In this document: piece by piece, positions 36,505 through 49,377 of the stretch
How positions within the stretch are numbered: the first letter of the stretch is position 1
Layout: each line of letters opens with the position of its first letter
Assembly: GCA_965153455.1 (NCBI GenBank)
Contig: OZ234494.1
Location: forward strand, 20,274,001-20,338,000
Reading direction: 5' to 3'
Origin: Sphagnum compactum
Taxonomy: Eukaryota; Bryophyta; Sphagnopsida; Sphagnales
Length of the DNA: 64,000 nt
The notes under the pieces: model-generated
What the model saw: only the letters and a program-made list of their open reading frames with translations
Told to the model about the DNA's origin: nothing
The model's database searches: none
Position numbers and translations under genes: made by a program

Positions 36505-38919
36505 AGAAGTTGTTTATTAGGATCATGAATGTGCTAGAACCTTGTAAATGTTTGTCCAAAAAGTTGTATTGAAAGGTTTAATGGAATTTGTTCCAAACTA
36601 AAAAGGTTTTTCCATAATATTTAATTTAAAGGTTTAAGGGTTTAGGGGTTCCAAAATAAATTTGTTGTGCAAGTGGCACCATTTTTAAAAGAAAGGTTTT
36701 GTTTGAAAAGTAAAGATTTATTTATTTATATTATACCTAATCTTGATAATTGATAAAATTTTCAGAATATTTAATTATTTAAAAAAAAAGTTGGTATAAC
36801 ATGCCCAATTTGAATAATCTAGATTTTGAATATTAAGAATAAGTATGTTTGAAGGCTTCCATATTTTGGAATTCACTTTTGTCACCTAGTTGTGTAGACT
36901 ATTTCCTATATTGCATAGGTGTAGGGTTCAATTCTTAGAAAATCTAAAAAAATGATTGAAATTTTTTATTTAATTTGACTTACCTTCCTAATAATTATTA
37001 ATGCAAAACACGAGTTAAAATTCTGATATGAATTAAACATCCTTACAAAATGTCAACATGTGGATTGTTCAAGGCGTATGTAGTTTTGCACTACAAGGTG
37101 CCAACATCTTTACATTACATTGGAAATGCCTTGAGGAAAAAAAGTTCTAAAATCCTCAAGCTTGTTCAATGCCAACTATATGTCAAAACTTGACATCCAT
37201 GATTAAGACAATTTGTGACTATGTTTCAAATTTAATCATGTTTCTCATTTTTAAATCACAATCACTTATCCCTAGTCATCATTGACTAAATGATTAGAGT
37301 ACATGTTCAAGGTATACAATGTGTTTGTAAGTTTTAACACTTTACTTTGTAAGGGTCTTACGTTATGAAGGAAAAGAGAAAGAATTTAAGATTGAAATAT
37401 CATTTTGCATTTGAAGCATAGTTTTGCATAACATGTGGGTTTAGGTATTTGTATTTACAAGTTTAGAACATATTAATTCTTTGCCATTCATGAAAGATGA
37501 ACATTATTTCCTCGTGCCTTATTATATTGCATAACCAATCAAGCCCTAATTCACATCCAAAGCCTTAATCATGCACTTGCATATACAAATTGACTAATTT
37601 GTGTTATTGAACACCTAGAAACAACTTGTATATCCACATGCAATACAACTTTCCAAATATGTTATGTTATGCATGTACTTTGGTAGAGAAAGAATACAAT
37701 AATGTCCCCAAAATTTGTCTGTATCAATTTGAATACTAAACTTTTGTTTCGGGGGGGGGGGGGGGGTATTTGATCTTGTGTAAAAAACTTCTAGGTTTTG
37801 GTTTTTAAAAAAAAAATTGGAAATGAGAAAACCTCCAATTCTTGGGTTTTCACAAAGCCTCAAAGAACCAATGGTTTTCATGAAATAGCTAGGAGATAAC
37901 TAATAGTTGTATAAAAGGTTATATGATATAAAAATATGGTTTTCAAAAACTGCCATTACATATTAGAAATATATATTTTGGAAACCATAATTATTTATTG
38001 GAATTAGTTATTTATTTTTTTCTTAACCACAATTTTTATATCTTTGAAGACCACCATGAGAACCATCAATTATCAATTTCCATTTTTGATAATTGCCCAA
38101 CATTGGTTAACAAGAGAAAAGGACCCCAAATGAGGTCTTGATTGAAATTTTAAAGCCAAAAAAAGAAACTTGATTTTTAAAACAATCACTCAAGCTTGTC
38201 TAATATAAACATATGAAATTAACCACCCTAATATAATAACTTTTAAAATTACAATTAAAACATATTACCATTATCCATTGTTAACAAGTGCCATATTTGC
38301 ATTCAAATATTGTAAAAATGAAGATCATGTATAAAATTTTGACCATGACCATTTTGTCTTTTGGATTTTTTTTTGTCTGAATTAACCTTATTGGATATTG
38401 GACAATCTTTTTGTGATGAACATTTGTTGAAATCATTCTTGACTTAGCCCACAAATACCAATTAATTGTGGGAAAGAAGCATAATACAAGCTAATACTAG
38501 TTTAGTGATTTATCAATGGTTGATGAATTTGTGATAGTTGTGTAAATATATAATGTTGTGAACTTGGCGAAGGATGGAGAAGATAAATATTCATGATTAT
38601 TGACAAGGGAGAGGCAACTATGTTTTTTTTTAATAGTGGTTTATTTCCAGATTTTTCTTGGTCTATATTATTGAAGTTATGTGAGTCCAAGGGAACTAGT
38701 TTGTTGCGTTAATGAATAGTAATCAGCTTGGAATGGATTATGGGTGACTTCTCAAGATAACAAGGCTAAAAGGATGCATGAAGCCCACCTTTTAAAGGAA
38801 CTCATACTTACAACATACTATTTTTTTTTTCAATTGCATTGCAATTGGCTAGAATGAGAACTGAATTGTGAAATTGTTTATTTTAAGAGGTGCTTGTGAT
38901 TGATCTAGGGAGGTTCACC
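36505..38919. other. AT-rich intergenic DNA with a G16 run
   Basis: No gene is supported. A run of 16 G at 37751-37766 stands in AT-rich sequence. At about 37,860-37,890 AAAGAACCAATGGTTTTCATGAAA matches the end of the AGAACC family near 15,080. Confidence 0.6.
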
Positions 38920-39315
38920 CTACCACTCCATATAACCATGGGAGTTCAAGTTCCCAAAGCAATGCAAGTTTAGCTTTCCACCTACTATTCTACTTAGGTA
39001 GCCTAGAGTGCTATAAAATATTGCACCATAAAAAGAATATGGGTGAATAGGGATGTTACTTGAAACACATGGGCAATCATAGCCTAGATATTCTTTCAAG
39101 TAACTTTGATGACCCAACCAATAAAACCTTATCCTTTTCCTTTCATGACATATGCATTTGCAAAGATTTGTAAGATCCAATGCTTGTGTGGTGTCATCAC
39201 CTAATACCCATACAACTTTTAATGATCCTTTCAAGAACATGGCTAGAAGGCCACATTTGTGGCCTTGCCTTGCAAGGAACATCCCCATTATTTGATTTAT
39301 CTTCAACATCCTCAA
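38920..39315 (-). other. Unrecognised 131-codon open frame
   Basis: It is the longest open frame in the 25-54 kb gap. Composition is not low-complexity (for example KGSLKVVWVLGDDTTQALDL and YWLGHQSYLKEYLGYDCPC), but I recognise no family. It could be a remnant exon of a transposon or gene, or chance. Confidence 0.2.
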
Positions 39316-42300
39316 ATGACATCAAACTGATAGCCCAAGTGGTTGGGATCAGCATTTCTCTTTTTTTTTTGTGGGCGAATTTTTACATTGTGGTGACACC
39401 AAAAAAAAAACCTTGGAAAGCTTGGAAAACTTGGATGTCTCTGATTTTGCAGTGCAACTTGGAGTAGATTTGCTGATTTTTTAAAAGCTTGTACTTGGAG
39501 AAATAGATGAGTGTGGTTTGGTGTGAAAATAACATTTGTGTGAGAATGTTATTTTTTTCCTATTTTGGATAGAAGGTAGTTTGCAAATCTAAATTAAAAG
39601 ATTGGAGCTTTTCTTCCTTGCTTTGGATAGGGAATCTATCACTAGAAATGGGAGCTAAGTGTCAGCAATCCTCTACCCTTTTCTAAGTAGAAGATGGTTT
39701 TTAGATATAAGAGGTGTACAAGAAGGTATCTACCTTCTACCTTGCCGATTTTCAGTGGCTTTTTTTTGCAGTTTTTGCTCCTTTCTACTTCATGTCATGG
39801 CTACCAAGACTTTTTGTTCATATAGTGGTAATTAGAGTTGCAAGTGTTTTTTTCAGATTTTATTTCAAGTGTCAACCCGCCAATCCAATCTCGCACTTAA
39901 TTTACGATTGGTGGGTACTCAGCATTAACATGGCTTAATTCACATCTTTCATTTATTTTTGAAAAATTGATTCTTTTTTTAAATAATAAAGTTGATAATT
40001 TTACCTCAACCAATTCACCTTTTTCACCTTGGTTTACTCAACACCCTATAATGAATGTGGATTCTCAACAACAAACACCCAAATGCAAAATCTCAAAATT
40101 GAAATCATGCGTCTTTCATGGCCACGGCATGTTGAAGCCCAATGACCATGGATGGTTATGACATTCATGTAAACATTCACAACTAAAAAGTAAAAAGGTT
40201 AATTCTACCAAATATCATATTCTATGAGTTATTAGTTTATATGTTAAAATTTCTTAGCAAAAGAAACAAGGCTTGTCAGTTAGCCTAGTCCCCTTAGCTT
40301 TGGCAAATAGGCTTGGTCGCCTAGCTAAGGCTTGTAACCTAGGCCACCTAAGTTAGGTCCCAAGTGTCTGTATTTGATGAAAAGTTGATTTCCACATGGC
40401 ATCATATAATTGGTAGGAAAAAATAATATCATTATTTTAGATGGCCACATGTCAACTTAGAAGTGGTTAATAAAATTTGGAATTCATCCTAGGTTGCCAT
40501 TTGGCAACAAAAATTAATCAAAATAATTATAATTTTTATTTTTAATTAAAATTTGGTCATTAAGATGTCTTGTAGTCATTGGACATAGTCACAAATGTCA
40601 TTTATGATTACACCATTTTTGTGACCGATGGTAAATATCACAAGGCCATATGGACTAATAGTCATGTAGTCATGGCTAGTTGTATATGTGGTTTAGGACT
40701 AGAGCACTAGTTGCTTATGTAATCGTATTTACCATGTTTTGGCAAGTTATTATACTTGATTGGTTGAACATAATTAATATTTGAGTTTCACACTATTGCA
40801 TGCTACTATTGATGATCAATTATTTTATTTTTTTCTTTATGTTTTCATATGATTTTCAATAATTCATCATTATTTATGTCAATGTCAAATTTAACTTAAT
40901 TTAATATACATTTCATGGATATGATAAGACCAATGTTAATTTGTTATATCATGTTGGTGGGTAAGGAAAAATAGTGAGGTATTATAAAATGGAGGTAGTT
41001 ATTAAGAAAGAAATGAAATAATTAAACTTCAAAATGAGGTACTTATTTTTGAAATTGTTTTTGGAATGGTCCATGGATGACCATACAAAGGATTCCAAAA
41101 AATCCCCCATATACCAATTCCAATTACTTGTCACTGGAATTACATAATCTTTATTTTGAAATGTGTGCACTAGTTGAACAAACTAATATTACATTTTTAA
41201 AAATTTATTATGTAATAAAATGAAACTAGATCCAATTGAAAATTAGATTGACTTAAAAATTCTTTGTGAAAATTATTGGAACTAAAAGTTTTAAAATCCA
41301 AAGAACAAGTTTCAAAATCAAATAGAAGGTTCCATAAATGTTTTTAAGAAACAGTAAAATTGGGATTGAAGGTTCCTTTTGAAATCAAGATTTGGACAAT
41401 ATTAACATTAAACAATGTTGGGTGGTTTTTGATTTTTTAAGATAACCTTTGGTTTTGGTTTTGCATCAACCATAAATGATGGTTCTAGGTATGGGGGGAT
41501 ATTAAATATTTTAATAACTTTGGGAAAGATATGTTTATGATCTCATTAAGGATATATGTTGGGTCATCATTGAAGTTTTGCCTTAAAATCTTAGGTTATG
41601 AAGATTTGGGTGTTGAGCTTTGTACTTGCATATGGGTGACATTGCTTATATATTTTAGGAAGCACTTGAACTAAAAGGGTTTTTTTTTAGTTTATTATGA
41701 AATAATGGCATAATTTGAATATATTCTAGGTATGTCCTAGAATATATTAAATATATTTAAAATATATTCTCATAATGAATTATAGGCACCTTATTTACAC
41801 TTACATAAATTAAGTTTGTTTTACCTTTTTTCAATAAGTTGCACCTTGTATTTGTTTGCACATCATTTGGAATAAAATGGAAATGACCTCCTTAGGATAC
41901 CAAGAGAAATTGCAGCAAGTAGTGCATCAAACAACCAATAGCTTTTGCTTTGTTTAACAATTGAATGGTTGATCATGGGCCCTAGTGTATAAGAAACAGT
42001 TTGGGCTACTACCCAAATTTGTAGGTTGAAAACACGCCTTTGATGTGCCATAGATTGTTATTGTCCATAACAACAAATAATGGTATTCTAAAATGTTTCT
42101 TGGAATAAAATGGATTTTGAAATGAATCATGTATTGGCTAAAATCTTTCACTTGCATGAACATCATTACTACAATTCATGGTTTTTTCAATTGGGTTGTT
42201 TAGTAAAAAAATACCCAAATCGATACGAGTAAAAAAAACCACCTTATTTGGACAAGTCGATGTGAACCTACTAACGTGATTGGGTAGTCAATTATGATCT

Positions 42301-42430
42301 TGTCATTTTGATTGGTAGAGGGATTGACAAAATGATTGACTATTTGACTAAGTAGATAGTGGACCATTTGACTGGGTCAATTTTATACTTAAAATAAAAT
42401 TATTTTTTAGATTATTATTTTAAAAATTAA
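39316..42430. other. Gene-free AT-rich stretch
   Basis: Short runs of TAGCCTAG and CCTAGG-type words occur near 40,270-40,360. An AGAACC-like diverged segment lies near 41,330-41,490. No gene or RNA is supported. Confidence 0.5.
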
Positions 42431-42570
42431 TAAGTAGGTAGGTAGGTAGGTAGTAAATAGGTTTAGGTAGGTAAAACAAAACACTTAGGTAGGTAGGTAT
42501 TAGCTTAACCTAACTTAACCTAGCCTACCTAACTTAACTTCACCTAGCCACCTTAGTCTAACCTATCCAC
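42425..42570. repeat. TAGG/CCTA-rich tract, left flank of the minisatellite island
   Basis: GTAGGTAGGTAGGTAGG-type units on the plus strand switch to CCTA/CTTAACCTAA-type units in the second half, so the tract is partly an inverted arrangement. Confidence 0.85.
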
Positions 42571-42604
42571 CTTAGCCTTCTAAGCATGTACATACATTGT
42601 AACC

Positions 42605-42669
42605 ATGAGGAATTAAACCCCAAACCTTCATAATGATAAACCAAGTCTTTACCAATGGACTACACCATC
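42605..42669 (-). repeat. tRNA-like SINE head (degenerate)
   Basis: On the minus strand TAGTCCATTGG (42652-42662) resembles a Pol III A box and GGTTTAATTCC (42609-42619) a B box; their starts are 43 bases apart. The B box sits in a paired T arm (TGGGG with CCTCA), and a D-stem-like pairing is mostly kept. The anticodon and acceptor stems do not pair, so this is not a working tRNA. It fits a decayed tRNA-derived SINE, with chance as the alternative. Confidence 0.4.
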
Positions 42670-42714
42670 AAAGGTGTTCAATTTTTATCAAGTTTTTTAT
42701 TTCACATGTTTATT

Positions 42715-43290
42715 TCACATCATTAAACATAATGATTAAACCTAAGTGATAACTAGTGGTTAAACCTAATGACTTAAAGTAATGGCTAAACAGAATGGTT
42801 AAATCTAATAGCTAAATTTAATGATTTAAAGTAATGGCTAAACTTAGAGGCTAAATTTAGTGACTTAAAATAATGGTTAAACTTAATGGTTAAAGTTAAT
42901 GACTTGAAGCAATGGCTGAATTGAGTGACTTACAGTAATGGTTAAACATAATGGTTAAATCTAATGGTTAAATTTAGTGATTTAAAATATTTGTTAAACA
43001 TAATAACTAAACTTAGTGGCTAAATTTAGTGAATTAAATAATGGTTAAATATAATGGCTAAACCTTGGTTAAACCTAATGATTAAATCTAGTGCCTAAAT
43101 TTAGTGGCTAAACCTAATTGATAAAGTTAATAATTAAATTTCATGGCTAAACATAATGACTAAACTTAGTGATAAACCTACTGGCTAAACATATTTCATG
43201 GTTAAACTTTGGCTAAATCTAGTGACTAAATCTAGTGGTTAAACATAATGATTAAACCTTAGTTAGACATAATGGTTAAACTTAGGCTAT
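42715..43290. repeat. Degenerate 13-bp minisatellite, first block
   Basis: About 40 diverged units of the type TAATGGTTAAACC, with variants such as TAGTGGCTAAATT and AATGACTTAAAG, fill about 575 bp. Local higher-order patterns (ATGGTTAAAT then TTAGTGATTTAAA) recur. Confidence 0.9.
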
Positions 43291-43884
43291 ATGACTAAAG
43301 CACATTACGGTGGACCATAATGGGTAATTTAAAGTCCATTTTTGGAGTCCATTTCCAATGTTTTTTCACATAAAAACATTTAAATCATGTTGAAGTTAAT
43401 AGTTTTTTTCCAAATCCAAATTCATGTGCTTTTATTTTAAACCTTTCTAAAACATTTTTATAAACATGGGTATTAGAGAATTCAATTTAGATATCTGAAT
43501 GGACTTTGCGAATTCTGAGGTTTTCATTTTCATTCTTAAAAAAATGAAAGCCCTTTTTTTATTTGATTTTTTCATCTTTGATGTTATGAATCTACAAAGT
43601 ATGAACCTCCAAATCCACTAGAAGAAAAAATTCCATAACCAAATTTTTGAAAGACTGTGACATTAGATGTGGTCAACATTGTAAAGTCCATTTTTCACTA
43701 AATATTGATATTTTTGGTGTACTTTTATTGAAAGTTAGAATGATTGGAATATATGTTTCAATTTTTCGACTCATATTTTTAGAATTTCCTTAAATGCATT
43801 TGAGTTGTAAAAGCCAAATGTTGGTAAAACCATAAAAACTACCATTGTGATTTCCATTAAAATACATTGTAATGTTCTTTTACC
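43291..43884. other. Unique spacer between minisatellite blocks
   Basis: AT-rich sequence without the 13-bp unit and without coding signals. Confidence 0.6.
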
Positions 43885-44115
43885 CATACTTAAAGGTTAT
43901 ACCTAGTGGTTAAATTTAGGCTATACCTACTAGCCAAATATAATGGTCCACCCTAGGCTAAACCTAGTGCCAAATCTAGTGGTTAAACATAATGACTAAA
44001 TTTAGTGGCTAAATTTAAATAAAACCTAATCGTTGAAATTTGGCTAAAATTTGGGCAAACCTAATGGTTAAATCTAGTGGTTAAACCTACTGGTTACACT
44101 TAGTGCTTACAATAA
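43885..44115. repeat. Degenerate 13-bp minisatellite, second block
   Basis: The same TAATGGTTAAAC / TAGTGGCTAAAT unit as at 42,715-43,290 resumes here for about 230 bp and runs directly into a TAGG tract. Confidence 0.88.
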
Positions 44116-44350
44116 GGTAAGTAAGTGGGTGGATAAGTAGGTAGATAATATGTAGGTAGGTGGGTAGGTAAGTAGGTAGGTTGTATGAAAATGAAAAATA
44201 TAGGTAGTAGGTAGGTGAGAAGGTATAAGTAGATAGGTAAGTAAATAGGTAAGTAAGTAATTGGTGGGTGGATGGGTAATAGGTAGGTAAATAATTAGCT
44301 AAATAAATAGGTGGATGAGTAGGTAAGAGGTAGATACATAGGGTAGTAGG
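44110..44350. repeat. TAGG-rich tract, right flank of the minisatellite island
   Basis: Imperfect TAGG, TAAG and GTGG tetramers such as GTAGGTAGGTGGGTAGG fill about 240 bp, mirroring the tract left of the first block. Confidence 0.88.
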
Positions 44351-44639
44351 CCATGTTGTATTTAACTAAATGTCTTTGGCCATCTTGATTAAATATTCAA
44401 CTTGATTAAAGACCATTGGTCATCTTGATTAATTGTTCAACTTGACCAAAAAACATCAATCATTTTGATTAAGGTTGTACAACTTGACATGTGTATCTAG
44501 TTAAATAAATCACTATAGTCAAGTTGATTAGTCAATAAATACATGTGTCATTCAAGCCCTTATAGCTTTTAATCAAAATGTACATGTCCATTAGTAAAAA
44601 ATGACAAGTTAGTCAACTTGAACTTCTTAAAAAACCATG

Positions 44640-45010
44640 ATTTGTAATAGTGAACATATGTTAGTTTCTAGGTAAGCTTTTTGCAATTCTTGTTGACCCT
44701 TTCCACTTTTTTTGGTCAAAATGATTGTCTTTTATAAAATAGAGTGACAAGTTTTGATCGAAGTTAACATTAGACTAGTAGAAACTTTGGTGTTATTTGT
44801 TGCATATTGGAAACATTTTGACATGGTATGCCCCCAATAACTTCGTATAAAAGGTTTTGTTAATTCCAACACTTCATAAGAAACAATATTATAAGTTAGG
44901 GCAATGGTCATAATTGAGAGATTGTTACTTTCATCTTTGACATATGCAATAATTTTTGCATTCAACCCATGTGTTTATCGTACTTCATTCATTTGTAGGT
45001 CCATGGTAGG
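44640..45010 (-). pseudogene. hAT-like transposase fragment
   Basis: Minus-strand pieces LNAKIIAYVKDESNNLS, VLELTKPF, YWGHTMSKCFQYATNN and, after an internal stop, TKKSGKGQQE resemble the middle of a hAT transposase. They look different from the element at 7.6-10 kb. The rest of the element is not recognisable. Confidence 0.6.
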
Positions 45011-46955
45011 TGTAAATGAGTTTGTTGTCTTAAACAATATAATGGTTATGGGTAGATGTAAGTTATAGTGGGTCATGTTGTGACGAAATGATATTCTTTC
45101 CTTGGGTACCCTTTATTTAAATGCATATGGTGATTAATATATCTTTAAATATATTAATTGGGACTTGGATCTAAACTAATAGTTTCATTTGGAAATGAAT
45201 TGTGTGGTTATTTATTGATAAAAAAATCATTTGTTAGTAGTAATGGACTTTTGAAATTGAAAAATATGGACTAATCATTTGAGTAGATCATCACAAAATG
45301 AAATTTTTTATATGAATTCCAAATTTGTTGTTGGGACTCAATATATAATGTAATACAAGATGATAAACTCATATCGGGAATCTATTATTTGACACCCTTA
45401 ACCATTTAATAGTTAGGGACTTTTGAATGGTTAAATATGAATTACAATTTGTTTTTGTTTTTCAAATTTTTTGTCCAAAAGCATATTTTTTGGAAAGTTT
45501 TAGATGGGGCATAATTCCTTTGGACTTTGTGGGTTTTTTTTAAGACTTCCAAATTAAAAAATGACATCAGCTACATTAAATACAAGTTTTCACATCAATT
45601 TGGGAAGCTTTGTAGGTGGTTGAACATGTATTATTCAAATATTAGAATAATAAGATTTAAAAAAGTAACAACCATGTCCATTTCAATCATTTAAAAGAAT
45701 GTTGTATGAACTTATAGGGAGTGTATTTTGCCATTATTGAGCCACTATATCGTGCATTCACCTTTATAATATAGGGCTCCAAATTGTGATTCAAAAAAAG
45801 AACAATAAAAACAAAATTCTTGAGTCCTTTCAATACTCATAAATGAAAAATCATTGTGCAAGTGTTACAAGACTTAAAAGATTGTGCAATGAATTTTTCT
45901 TTGGTTTTTCAAGCTGATAATGGCAAAGTTCATGCATTAGGGTATGCTTTCATGGAAACCTAATAAAAGGATTTTATTTTAAAACCAATTTTCTAAGAAA
46001 CGGCAATTTGACAAAAGACAAAAACACCAACTCATTATTAATAAATGAGACAAGATTTGATGAAGTTCATCCTTAGAATCAACCTTTTTTTTTGGGGAAA
46101 AATTTAACTATTGTGGCATTCAAAAAGTTGCCTTGCAACACCCACTGCATTAAAAAACAATTGCATGTTGATTTCACCAAGATTTTAACCATTGAAGTTA
46201 GGGTTTGTTGCATTTTGAATGTGAAAGTGGGGTGGCTTGCCATTGGAATATCTTTCTCCCATTTTAGTTCGTTTAATTATAAATGTAGATACACCGTTGT
46301 CACTTTTTTCCACACGTTCCATTACCATGTCTCACTAGAATTTCCATTTCAAAAAATTAATGTCGTTACCACTATTAGTTGATTATCCAAATTGTTGGGT
46401 AGGAATTGATGGTTTTGGATTTAGGTACTTGAAACCTACCCAAACTTGGGTTCATTTTTGGAATCAGTTAGAATTGAAACTGGGAGGTTTCATTGAAGTT
46501 CTGAAATTAATATTGAATTGACCCTTGATTTAAGAAGGCTTTCAAATTTGAATTATACCCATGGTCTAGTTTGAAGTTGTGATTGTAGTCAGAATTGGAT
46601 TGGGTTCCTGATAAAAAGATGGAACCTGTTTAAAGTTGTGATTTTATTGGTCATTTTTCTTCACCATGTGAATAAAAAAAAACCACTTGTGGGCTTAGAA
46701 ATGTTAATAGTAGCAAATGGCCATTTTGCAACTAATCCCTACGACTACTTTTGAATTGTAGGTGACATTTGTAACTAAAATATTAATAGTCATATTGGAT
46801 AAGTTGCATGCGACACTAGTTACAAATGATAAGGAATTTTGGATGAAAGAAAAAGTCAACAAAATACACCTTCATCCTTTGACTAGTCATATATGTATTG
46901 TCGTTTGTAATTAGGATGCAACTTTTTTGGTGAACATTGAGAACAAGTTATGTGT
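45011..46955. other. Gene-free AT-rich stretch
   Basis: A stray unit of the array found at 49.4 kb (AAAAAACCACTTGTGGGCTT) lies near 46,676. AGAACC-like decayed sequence is seen at about 46,430-46,640. No gene is supported. Confidence 0.5.
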
Positions 46956-46959
46956 TGCC

Positions 46960-47300
46960 ATGTGTCCCAACTTTTAATAATTAAAAAAAATTTATTATAA
47001 TTTTGAAATAATCTAAAATGTTTAAGTTTTATGCTTGTATGGTTTTAAATTGTGACATGTGGTGTAATAAAAATTTGCCACATGGCATAGTAATTGAATT
47101 TATCCAAAATAAATTTACATCAATATTTAGGTATTTAGTTCAAACTAGGTACTTATTTATTTACCTACCCACCCATCTAGGCTAAACAACTATTTAAATA
47201 GGACTTTTTTACCTATATAGGCCAAAGACCTACTTAAATGGGTATGTAAGTTAGGGAGATATGCAGTTAGGTGTAAATACATGAATATTAATATTTTATT
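46960..47300. repeat. Dispersed repeat linked to a TAGG tract, copy 1
   Basis: TTGTGACATGTGGTGTAAT, then TTTGCCACATGGCATA and TAATTGAATTT, is followed by CCTA/TAGG words. A second copy with the same order is at about 57,400-57,680. Confidence 0.7.
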
Positions 47301-47493
47301 AAAGCTTATTTGATTGGTTCATCCAATATGCCCATGTTTTTAAATATGAAAATGTAAGACAATACACCTTGTTGATATACTTTTCAAGATGAAAATGAAA
47401 ACCAAAACCTGTTCAGTTACAAACCACTTGTAACGAAAAAGTTCATCCTGTATTTTTATCTTCATTTTAATTTTTGTGAATTATATAATTAAA

Positions 47494-47700
47494 AAAGTAA
47501 GTGACTAACTAACCAGCTAACTAACTAATTAATTAGCTAACTAGATAACTAATAAATTAACTAATTCACTAATAATATTACTAATTAACCAATGAATAAT
47601 ATAGACACAAATTGATTAATAAACTTGTTAATTAGTTAATTAACAACTAAACTAAAACATTTATAGTTCACTAAGAAACTATCCAACTAACTAATTATTT
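47494..47700. repeat. Degenerate CTAA/TTAG tetranucleotide tract
   Basis: CTAACTAACCAGCTAACTAA and related words recur imperfectly for about 200 bp. Confidence 0.75.
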
Positions 47701-49375
47701 AGAATAAGAATCATAAATAATATTTAATTACAAAATAATATAATTAATAGATTCATTATATTATTAGGTATTTTCAAATATTATTAAATTTAGTAACAAA
47801 ATAAATAGTAAAACATATTTAAATATCTATTTACTATAGTGATCTTTAAACTAGTTTAATTAACTAGTAATTGGTTAATATTGAAATAACTGGCTAATTT
47901 TTAATAACTAATGAATTAATATTTCAGAACCAAATAAATTAATACAATAACTGAAATATTCAATAATAAATTATGAACTATTAATTATAAAAATTAAGTA
48001 GTAGTTTTCAAAAATATAATGATATAGTTAAAAACTAGCCTAGGTTAACTATTTTACTATAATTATTCCTTTCTTTTCATTTTTATAGTGAATAATAAAT
48101 ATAAATATAGATATCTAACAATAAGAATGACATTAATTGAATTAATATTATAGCTCATTGGAGCTGAGGTTAGTTATTTTATTTTTAATCTTCATATTTT
48201 ACTTCATTCATTAAAACGTTTTTTTGTAATATTACAACAAATATTTTATATTTTTAATAATTTTATTTTTCCTTTCAAAAACAAAATTTCATTTGTATAA
48301 TAATTAATTTTCCATAAGTATTACAATAATTATTATAATATAATAAAATAAATAAAATTGGAAATAAAAATCATATTTCAGCTATTGATTATAATCCTTG
48401 ACTAATTAATAATGATTATTTTAAAGGAAAAAAACTAGATATTAATATTTCAGTAATTATTTTAATGAAATAATATTTCATAATTATTACTTCTTCTTCA
48501 GCTTTTTTATATTATTAAAGCCCGTTTAGGTAGGCAAAATTTCATAATAGTAATGTAATTTGTAGCTAGCCAAGGTTAGCTATATTATTATTATTATATA
48601 TATTATTATTTCACTTGTTATAGCTATTATGATTTATTATAACTAAAATTTGATTTTGCAATAAATAAAAATTAATTGCTAATGAATACATTAGTCATTT
48701 GAAAAGAATTTAGTAATAAGATAATAATTTATTAGATTCATTTAGTAATTATATTACTATTTTCCTTATCATATTAATATCATCATCACGTATTAAATAA
48801 TATTATTTAAAAATTTAATAAAAAATGAAAATTTAATTTTTTAAACATTGATTAAAACAAAAGAATAATAAATTGTAAATGTCATTTTTAATACTTTTAA
48901 GAAGTATAATAAAATAATTTTGATAAATTTGTAATATGAGTGCAATATGTTTAGTAAATATCTTACATGAAATTTTACTATATTCAGAATCTGCATCTAT
49001 TGTAACCATAATATCGAGGCCATATATGTAATAATAATACTTGAATACATATGTAATATGGTCGTTGATACACATTCAAAGTATATATTTGTAAATCCTA
49101 ATATACCCAATTATATTCCTTAAAATACACAAAATACATCTTTGTATATTTATAAGGCTACAATTAAATTGGTCACATTACCGACTAATGGAACATAAGT
49201 TGTTTTTCTTGGATGAAAACCAAATTAAATGTTGTTCACATAGAAGGATGAAAAACAAAATAGTTGCAAACTAATTATAGTGTAGTTGCACACCAACACA
49301 AAAAATAATTGCAAAAATGTCCAAAGGTAGTTGCAAATGATTAATTGAGTGGTTACATTTTGGCCAATTTCTATT
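47701..49375. other. Extremely AT-rich stretch
   Basis: About 1.7 kb of almost only A and T, dominated by ATTAAT, TAATTA and AATATT words. No gene signal is present. GTTGCAA words appear near its end (49,260-49,335). Confidence 0.7.
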
Positions 49376-49377
49376 AA

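Noticed and set aside
36890-36945. GGTTCAATTCT as a tRNA B box
   Set aside because: No good A box at the right distance and the T arm does not pair.
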